Positions 27,405 through 33,340 of a stretch of 33,340 bases of DNA are shown piece after piece. A program made the position numbers and the translations under genes. This DNA is from a virus. The notes beneath the pieces were generated by a model, which saw only the letters and a list, made by a program, of their open reading frames with translations, had not been told where the DNA came from and made no database searches. Position 1 is the stretch's first letter. Each line of letters begins with the position of its first letter. The DNA is taken from the IMG/VR virus record IMGVR_UViG_3300042474_000331, positions 1-33,340 of that record; one strand, 5' to 3'.

Positions 27405-29620
27405 TATGCTTGTGTGTTAATTCCTAAAACATCAAATTTAGTATCTGTATCATTCCAAACCAAACCAATATAAATAGTTTTACTAATAGTTGTTGTAGTT
27501 GGTAATGTTACTCCGATAGCCCGATAGTTAGTATCAAAGGCTATTGTTTGTGCTGTGCCATTATCTTTTATTCTTATTATCATTGCTTGTCCTTCCGACA
27601 TTGTGCCTGTTGGATTTGCTATTGTTAAGCCTGTAGCTTGAGCTGTTATCTTAACTAAATCATTTGTTGAGGTTGGTGTTACCGTTGCTGAACTTGTTAC
27701 ACTTTGAACTCTAGGAGCATATTCCGCTTTACCATTAAATGTAGTCCAATCTGTTGAACTTAAATAACCATTTACTGAAGTTGTTGCTACAGGAATTGAA
27801 ATAGTATTTGTTGCTCTACTTAATGGACTTGAAAATGTTAATGTTGATTCTTTACCACTAAATGAAGTCCAATCTGCTGAAGTTAAAGCACCCCTATTTG
27901 AAGCACTTGCATCAGGTAAATTAAAAGTATGAGTTGCAGTTGCTGAAGATATATTAAAATCAGTTCCTGTAGTACCCGTTGCTAATGATTGTATTTGTGC
28001 AGTTAATCCATTTAAAGCTGTTAAGCCACTTGTAAAAGTTGTTATGATTTGACCTAAATGGCTATTCTCAGTATGTAATGTAATTGTGCGACCACTATTT
28101 GTAACATAAAATCTAATTGCTAACCTATCAGTTAAAGTTAAAACAGTTTGTGGAACTGCTAATGCTGTTATATATAAATCAATAGCTGTACCTCCTGTAA
28201 TGTTTTCAGGTGTTGCTGAATTACTTGCAATTAAAGTTAAACTAGTCCCATCGTATTTATATAATTCTACATAAAAACTAGGAGTACCTCCAGCTGAAGA
28301 TGCACTAAAATATGTTTCAAAATTCCAATTACCACCTGGTATTAATAATTGATTAGGATCATTTGCATCGGTAATAAAACTTTCAATATAACCATTAGAT
28401 GAAATTGTAAAATCAGTTCCAGCTCCAATAATAGGTGTTTTACTTATTTCTTTAAAAGCCACTCCACCTAAAGTTCCTTGAGCTACCGAACCATTAAGAT
28501 AATAAGATACTGAAGAACCGCCACCGCTTGACATTGGAAAGTTAGCAAGTGAACCATCGCCCCTAACATATTGACTAACCACACCAGCTCCTGTTATTGC
28601 TATTGTGCCACTTGTTGTTATCGGACTACTAGCAACACTAAAAGCACTCGGCATTGATACGCCTACACTTGTAACTGTACCAGTTGTTATGTCACCGCTA
28701 CCTAATAAAGTTGTTGAATTAATAGTTTTAATATTAGTACCCGAAACTAAAGTATCTTGTTTTAAATTTAATGCTGTTTGAGTTGCTGTAGATACGGGTT
28801 TGTTTACATCGGAAGTATTATCAACATTGTTTAATCCAACCATTGATTTTGTTATTCCCGAAGTCGTTCCTGTAAAAGTTTTATCTCCAGCAATAGTTTG
28901 TGTACTTGTTGAAATCACACCCCTAGCTGTTGCACTTGCATCGGGTACGTTTAAAGTTATTACTGGAGTTGTAGTGCCGTTTGCTACCGATGAACTTAAA
29001 TCAGTTCCACTTGTTCCTAAAGTTAAAGCAGCTACACTTGTAACTGTTCCACTTCCACCGCCACCTGTTGAAGCAATAGTTATTATTCCATCCGCTGTAG
29101 TGCCTGTAGTTGTTAAAGTTATATTACTTCCCTCAACTAATTTTATACTTCCACCTGTAGCCGATAAAGTTGCTGTATGCGAAGTTGAATCTGAAGTATT
29201 TGCTAATGTTTGATTTCCGCTATTTGTACCGCTTGTATTTCCGATAATAGTTTGTTCTGCATCGGTTACATAATTTTTATTTGTACTTGCTGCTATATCC
29301 GCTGTTGTTGCATCTGCTCCAGCAGTTACTAAACCTTTTGAATCATAAGTGATTTTAGTTTTAGTTGCTCCAGTTATAGCTGTATTACCAGTTACTTTAG
29401 TTCCTAATGCTGTATTCAAATCGGTTTGACTTGCTAACGTTCCTGTTATAGCACCCCATGAAACAGCACCCGCTGCACTTGGTCCGATTAAAGTACCACC
29501 TAAAGTAGTACCGTCTCCGATATAAAACATTTTAGTATCAGTTGTATAAGCGACCTCGCCACTTTCTAATACAACCGTTATTCTATCGGCATTCGTGCCA
29601 CGTCTAATTCTTATTGCCAT
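27404..29620 (-). CDS. Large tail fibre protein (738 aa)
   Basis: The N-terminus IRIRRGTNADRITVVLESGE, then AYTTDTKMFYIGDGTTLGG (residues about 27-45), is a repeat found at the start of many phage fibres. The body is Ser/Thr/Gly-rich beta structure with repeated modules: PDASATARGVISTSTQTIAG, PDASASNRGALTSADWTSF and VATTSVNGYLSSTDWTTF. Residues about 370-530 form a separate beta domain. No C-terminal chaperone protease motif is visible. Receptor binding is its likely role, together with the adhesin encoded next. The start shares the ATAAAATGGC context with the capsid gene. Confidence 0.8.
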   Translation of the reverse strand: MAIRIRRGTNADRITVVLESGEVAYTTDTKMFYIGDGTTLGGTLIGPSAAGAVSWGAITGTLASQTDLNTALGTKVTGNTAITGATKTKITYDSKGLVTAGADATTADIAASTNKNYVTDAEQTIIGNTSGTNSGNQTLANTSDSTSHTATLSATGGSIKLVEGSNITLTTTGTTADGIITIASTGGGGSGTVTSVAALTLGTSGTDLSSSVANGTTTPVITLNVPDASATARGVISTSTQTIAGDKTFTGTTSGITKSMVGLNNVDNTSDVNKPVSTATQTALNLKQDTLVSGTNIKTINSTTLLGSGDITTGTVTSVGVSMPSAFSVASSPITTSGTIAITGAGVVSQYVRGDGSLANFPMSSGGGSSVSYYLNGSVAQGTLGGVAFKEISKTPIIGAGTDFTISSNGYIESFITDANDPNQLLIPGGNWNFETYFSASSAGGTPSFYVELYKYDGTSLTLIASNSATPENITGGTAIDLYITALAVPQTVLTLTDRLAIRFYVTNSGRTITLHTENSHLGQIITTFTSGLTALNGLTAQIQSLATGTTGTDFNISSATATHTFNLPDASASNRGALTSADWTSFSGKESTLTFSSPLSRATNTISIPVATTSVNGYLSSTDWTTFNGKAEYAPRVQSVTSSATVTPTSTNDLVKITAQATGLTIANPTGTMSEGQAMIIRIKDNGTAQTIAFDTNYRAIGVTLPTTTTISKTIYIGLVWNDTDTKFDVLGINTQA

Positions 29621-29631
29621 TTTATATATTA

Positions 29632-29979
29632 TTAAATAAAGTTACCGCCATCTATTAAAGTATATGAAGTTGCTGCTGCAAAAGTACCGCCATCAATTAA
29701 TACATTGAAATTAGTACCGCCACCACCACCACTATATATAGGAATATTTAAAACATTACTTACTAAAGTAGATGCTCCACTTGTCCCCGTTGTTGTTAAT
29801 GTTATTCCGCTTCCAGCTGGCAAAAAAGATAAAGCACTTAATTGAGTAGTACCATCACCTAACTTGAATTGACCTGTTGTACTTAAATACGCTGGCTCAC
29901 CAGCTTTTAAAACCATTGTTGGATTAGCTGAAAACCATGCTGAATCTTTTGGATCGTATCTTAATTCTACTACTGCCAT
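29632..29979 (-). CDS. Short tail fibre-like protein (115 aa)
   Basis: This 115-residue protein begins with a fibre repeat (MAVVELRYDPKDSAW; then GEPAYLSTTGQFKLGDGTTQ, residues about 27-46) like the N-terminus of the large fibre. It then has a Ser/Thr/Gly linker with a GGGGG run and two near-identical LIDGGTF / LIDGGNF turns at the C-terminus. It probably caps or links the fibre. It begins one base after the upstream stop and shares the fibre module. Confidence 0.65.
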   Translation of the reverse strand: MAVVELRYDPKDSAWFSANPTMVLKAGEPAYLSTTGQFKLGDGTTQLSALSFLPAGSGITLTTTGTSGASTLVSNVLNIPIYSGGGGGTNFNVLIDGGTFAAATSYTLIDGGNFI

Positions 29980-29980
29980 T

Positions 29981-30586
29981 TTATGTTAAAGTTTGTATTA
30001 TTGTAACTGGAGCCGGGTTAGTTAATGTTTGTATTAATTCTTGTAAAACTTCAATCGTATAATAAGAACCGCAAGGCACCACCGCAATAACATTCCCATC
30101 TTGATCTATTATTCTAACATCGTCAGGATTAATAACTGAAGGCGAACCTGTTATTGGTAGTGAACAAGCATCCCATTCAAAGATGGATTTAAACTCAATA
30201 TCAAAATACCAACCAGCAACCTCATCGTTAAAAGCATCTACAAAATCAGTTAAAGTTGCATTTTCGTTTACATCAATAAGTTCTGAGAAATTAAATTGTT
30301 TAAAATAAATTAAAGTATCTAAAGCTATTTGCTTACAATCCGATAAGACCTCTAATTGATTTCTTAAACCCTTCTTGCTTTTATCACAAATGTAAAATCT
30401 TATAACAGTAATATCACTAGTCCCTTCAACTCTGTTAGGTTGCAAAGTACCAAATAACATAGGATATTTAATTGACTGACCGCCATTTAATTGATCCCAA
30501 GGGTCACCAAAATACCAACTCTTAATTTGCTTGTGAGCAGTCGAGTACGTTGCTATTGTTGATATTAATTTGTTTAAGGTAAACAT
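29981..30586 (-). CDS. Tail completion / terminator-like protein, putative (201 aa)
   Basis: This 201-residue protein opens FTLNKLISTIATYSTAHKQI and has WYFGDPWDQLNG (residues about 24-35), YPMLFGTL, and a later VDAFNDEVAGWYFDIEFKS (about 115-133) before DACSLPI. I associate this pattern with neck or tail-terminator genes of Bacteroidetes phages, between connector and fibre genes. The last 40 residues are Pro/Thr/Val-rich and variable. No enzymatic motif is present. The role is inferred. Confidence 0.6.
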   Translation of the reverse strand: MFTLNKLISTIATYSTAHKQIKSWYFGDPWDQLNGGQSIKYPMLFGTLQPNRVEGTSDITVIRFYICDKSKKGLRNQLEVLSDCKQIALDTLIYFKQFNFSELIDVNENATLTDFVDAFNDEVAGWYFDIEFKSIFEWDACSLPITGSPSVINPDDVRIIDQDGNVIAVVPCGSYYTIEVLQELIQTLTNPAPVTIIQTLT

Positions 30587-30653
30587 CTATTAATTTCTTA
30601 TTTTTTTTAATGTACTTTTTAATTTCAATCTTTGTTTTTTTTCTTATTGCCAT
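30522..30653 (-). CDS. Possible small lysine-rich ORF overlapping two genes (43 aa)
   Basis: The frame from ATG 30653 to TAA 30522 encodes 43 residues beginning MAIRKKTKIEIKKYIKKNKK. It covers the only 57-base gap between the connector and tail-completion genes, overlapping the first by 10 bases and the second by 65. The gap is A-rich, so an open frame could arise by chance. There is no family support. Confidence 0.25.
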   Translation of the reverse strand: MAIRKKTKIEIKKYIKKNKKLIDVYLKQININNSNVLDCSQAN

Positions 30654-31225
30654 ATAGGGTTATCTCGGTTATCTTGAATATTACTATAATCTTTTTTACC
30701 TAAAATTCTAGTGCCTAAATAAATGTCTACATCGTAAGCATTTCGTTCAGGGAATATATCCGCTCCTGTATTTGTGTTATAAGTTGGATAAGTTGAGTTA
30801 TTATAGTTTAAATATTTTATCATTCTATCCCCGTACATCTCACCATTTGTTTTCCAAATATTCATTAAATATTCCATGTCATTAGTTGGTATCGGTTGCC
30901 CGTTATCACTACTATTTGTCATTATGCCTTTGTTCGCATATCGGAATTTAAACGTTGGTGAGCTTTCATACATAATATAATGCACCATCATTTTTAAAAT
31001 GTAGTTATCTATTATTAGTTTGTAAGCTGCAGGAATTGTAGTTGCTGAATTTATATAAGCTAAGATGTGAGTTTCAATCGTATTATATAAACTAGTTCCC
31101 AATAAAGGAAGTATGTATTTATCCTGTACCAATTCAATAACTGGTGTTATCTTATCGTACTCGGTATTATCGTCAATAACCGAATGTCTAATTAAATAAT
31201 CTTGTCCAATCCAAAGTGTTGCCAT
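30644..31225 (-). CDS. Head-tail connector, DUF6712-like (193 aa)
   Basis: This 193-residue protein begins MATLWIGQDYLIRHSVIDDN and continues with KITPVIELVQDKYILPLLGT (residues about 25-44). This is the pattern of small helical connector (gp6/adaptor-like) proteins in Bacteroidetes phages. The middle is helical (IIDNYILKMMVHYIMYESSP) and the C-terminus has NAYDVDIYLGTRILGKK. It follows the portal gene by two bases, where the adaptor ring is expected. The family name is from memory of the pattern. Confidence 0.65.
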   Translation of the reverse strand: MATLWIGQDYLIRHSVIDDNTEYDKITPVIELVQDKYILPLLGTSLYNTIETHILAYINSATTIPAAYKLIIDNYILKMMVHYIMYESSPTFKFRYANKGIMTNSSDNGQPIPTNDMEYLMNIWKTNGEMYGDRMIKYLNYNNSTYPTYNTNTGADIFPERNAYDVDIYLGTRILGKKDYSNIQDNRDNPIWQ

Positions 31226-31227
31226 GT

Positions 31228-33340
31228 TTATTTCTTTTTACGTTTTATCCTAGTTTCACCAACCCAAATATGGCGGCACCAAGGAGTTGTTTCAGTTCCG
31301 TTATTATAAAATCCTCCACGAAAATCCCAAGCTGATTCTCCAAACTCGTTGGTAAAAGCATCTATTTGTTCGTAGGTTAATCTTCTTGCTACATTTTTTC
31401 CATCAACAGTTTCTCGACCACTTGTTTCAATCATCATTTGTAAACAGAATTCCCTTGTTGTTGGTAATCTTTTAGGGCCACTTACATCAGGTCTTTTATC
31501 GTATTTATAAACAGTGTAAATTTCGGTATCGTAATCTTCAGTATCTTTATCTAATCCTTTTTGAGTTGGTGTAAATATCCCATCTAAAAAGCTACCTAGT
31601 TTTTTTTCTTTTAACCAAGTTATTTCATTATTTATTTTTTCAATATCTACATTTAATGACTTAGCAAGTTCTTCAGGTTTCGCAAATGGATTACCTTTAA
31701 ATTGATTAAGTATTGCATTTCGTAAATCAGTAACTGATAATTGTAATCTATTGGCTGTATATAATTTTTGTTTCGATAACTCGAATCTTAAAACTTGTTT
31801 TGAATCTTTAAAGTTTACATATTCAAGGTCTATAATTTCGTCATCATCATCTACATCTACAGCATTTGCTTTTACCCATTCAATAAATCTTTTTTCTTTA
31901 TCAGCAGATTGTTGAACTTTTACAACCTCATTATTTATTTCTTCTTGAGCTATTCCTAAGAACGTTAAAGCATCCGCATCACTTAATCCAAACCCTGTTT
32001 TAATCATTATCAAAGCCTGGTCTGCTGTATAATCACCCTTCTTTAACTTGTTGGCTATATTAAAAAGATTTTGTCTTTGTCTGCCTGTTAAGTTTTTAAG
32101 ATGTTCGTTTACTTGTATTTCTTCTTGTATTACAGTTGCACTCGGAGTGCCAATTTCTGCAGCTTCAATCTTTAAACCGTATTTTTCAATAATATAATTC
32201 GTTACGATATTAGGATCTCTAGCATTTAAAGCATTGATAACATTTTGATTTTCTAATGGAAGTTCTTTGCCTATTGGCTGAACTTGTTCTACTTCAAATT
32301 TAATATCTAAACCAGTCTTTAGTTTAAACATTTTATCAATAAACTTATTAAAAGCTACTTGTTCAATTTTAGCATATTCGTTAATAAATAATTCATGAGC
32401 TAAGTCTAATTCGTTACGATCTCCTAAAGTACCCTCAGTTTTGATTTTAAACAACACTCCTGGAACGTTATGTCCTGTGATTATCTTTTGTTGATTACGT
32501 TTATTTAAAGCTTCGTATTGGTCTGCTAATCCTGTAGGAGTTACATTTACAACTTCTGCTCCTTTGCCATCGGGATTAGTAAAACTTAATACTACCTTGC
32601 CAGCATTTTGTGTACCTTGATGTTTTTCTTGGAATCGTTCTTTGATATCTTCTTTAACTTCAGGTGTTAATTTACCACTAAAAAAAGTAATAATATGACC
32701 AGCACTAAATCCATTCTTTACTAAACTATGAAAAAAGTTACTAATCTCAATATCGGTATTAATGTCTAATAGAACGCTTGAATAATCGGGTGAAGGGTAT
32801 AAGCCATCTAATTCATTTAAAGACGGTGTAAAGTCCTTAGAATAGTAAATTGAGGCACCTATAAACCCATCTTTATAAAATGGAAAGTAAGTCTTTTTTA
32901 AATGGTAACTTTTAGCAGTCCAATCTTCACTATACCAAACTCCGCAATTATCTGCACTTAGTCTTATCTTACCCATATCTAAATGGTAAAACTCAATCGG
33001 TTGGCCTATTAAATTTGTAGTTACTTGACATGCAAAACCTCCGTATATAGCCTTGTCGGAATCACATTTTTTTCTTAATTCATACCATGAATCAAATCTA
33101 TTTGCCTTCGCTAAAAATTGTTGAACTTGTGGTAAATCTTGACTAGGTACTATTTTTAATCCGCTAAGATAACGTGCTTTACCTTTTAAAATAGCAGCAT
33201 GCTCAGGATGATTATTGTAAGAATTTAATAATTCTTTTGGGAAGTTATTGTCTTTGCCCCACTTAACAAATTCTCCAGCTGTATCTATTTTATAAGTAGG
33301 AAGTTGGTTAACATCCATCTTAATAGTAATTATGTCATTA
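31228..33340 (-). CDS. Portal protein, long form; N-terminus lies across the circle junction
   Basis: The visible frame encodes 696 residues from MDVNQL and stays open to the window edge. With the circle closed it starts at 150 and is about 711 residues. The portal core has FVKWGKDNNFPKELLNSYNN, GKARYLSGLKIV, NGFSAGHIITFFSGKL and a GTLGDRNELDLAHELFINEY helix near the middle, typical of phage portals. The last 200 residues are an extra domain (REFCLQMMIETSG, RRLTYEQIDAFTNEFG, RGGFYNNG, WCRHIWVGE) that I associate with a capsid-protein C-terminal extension in Bacteroidetes phages. The protein is much longer than the common 400-550. Confidence 0.85.
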   Translation of the reverse strand, partial: NDIITIKMDVNQLPTYKIDTAGEFVKWGKDNNFPKELLNSYNNHPEHAAILKGKARYLSGLKIVPSQDLPQVQQFLAKANRFDSWYELRKKCDSDKAIYGGFACQVTTNLIGQPIEFYHLDMGKIRLSADNCGVWYSEDWTAKSYHLKKTYFPFYKDGFIGASIYYSKDFTPSLNELDGLYPSPDYSSVLLDINTDIEISNFFHSLVKNGFSAGHIITFFSGKLTPEVKEDIKERFQEKHQGTQNAGKVVLSFTNPDGKGAEVVNVTPTGLADQYEALNKRNQQKIITGHNVPGVLFKIKTEGTLGDRNELDLAHELFINEYAKIEQVAFNKFIDKMFKLKTGLDIKFEVEQVQPIGKELPLENQNVINALNARDPNIVTNYIIEKYGLKIEAAEIGTPSATVIQEEIQVNEHLKNLTGRQRQNLFNIANKLKKGDYTADQALIMIKTGFGLSDADALTFLGIAQEEINNEVVKVQQSADKEKRFIEWVKANAVDVDDDDEIIDLEYVNFKDSKQVLRFELSKQKLYTANRLQLSVTDLRNAILNQFKGNPFAKPEELAKSLNVDIEKINNEITWLKEKKLGSFLDGIFTPTQKGLDKDTEDYDTEIYTVYKYDKRPDVSGPKRLPTTREFCLQMMIETSGRETVDGKNVARRLTYEQIDAFTNEFGESAWDFRGGFYNNGTETTPWCRHIWVGETRIKRKKK
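33214..33340. repeat. Right copy of 127-bp terminal direct repeat
   Basis: These bases are identical to positions 1-127. The repeat lies wholly inside the portal frame, and the frame runs through it without a break, which supports true circularity of the assembly. Confidence 0.95.

Noticed and set aside
28800-29213. Rightward open frame of 137 codons opposite the large fibre
   Set aside because: It is Val/Pro-rich, the complement of Thr/Gly-rich fibre repeats. No promoter or rightward neighbours.
1-33340. CRISPR array, insertion sequence, integrase or attachment site
   Set aside because: No regularly spaced direct repeats, transposase motifs, or tyrosine/serine recombinase patterns were seen on either strand.

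Overview
The window reads as one complete tailed-phage (siphovirus-type) genome, assembled as a circle and cut inside the portal gene. The first 127 bases are repeated exactly as the last 127, so the unique circle is about 33,213 bp. The host is most likely a member of the Bacteroidetes, probably a flavobacterium. The DNA is strongly AT-rich, starts lack Shine-Dalgarno sequences and sit in A-rich leaders, and the best promoters match the Bacteroidetes -33 TTTG / -7 TAnnTTTG pattern with 19-20 bp spacers. No integrase or CI-type repressor is visible, so a lytic lifestyle is the simplest reading.

Two divergent transcription units leave a 57-bp control region near 14,630-14,680. The rightward (+) early unit, 14,684-24,296, starts with a small HTH protein and a string of tiny overlapping genes. 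It then carries a recombination module (ERF annealase, YqaJ-like exonuclease, NinG), a metallophosphoesterase, a structured RNA locus, a replication initiator with iteron-like repeats, a T7-type primase-helicase, a small zincin-like protein, a DUF1599-type protein, a GC-rich cassette-like insert with a zinc-finger protein, and an RHH protein.

The leftward (-) late unit runs from 14,626 down to 1 and continues across the junction from 33,213 to 24,303. In transcription order it holds: a sigma-like factor, small genes, a ParB-MTase fusion, TerS, TerL, a frameshifted chaperone-like gene, a gp10-like protein, two large tail proteins, the tape measure, an XkdF-like protease, a scaffold, the major capsid protein, a tail tube protein, a small structural protein, the portal, neck proteins, tail fibres, a glycine-rich adhesin, and a lysis cassette (membrane proteins, YkuD-like hydrolase, holin, spanin-like pair). 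Almost every gene touches or overlaps the next.

The strongest second-look items are these: a hidden -1 reading frame reached through a T9 slippery run in the gene after TerL; a three-way-junction RNA with its own promoter and terminator; a 7-mer (TCCGATA) far above expectation; an ACGTTAT-N6-ATG box in front of four late genes; 11-bp iterons followed by AT-rich DNA inside the initiator gene; and SSB-tip-like Pro-Phe C-termini on three early proteins. All family names are from recognition of sequence patterns by eye; no database search was run.
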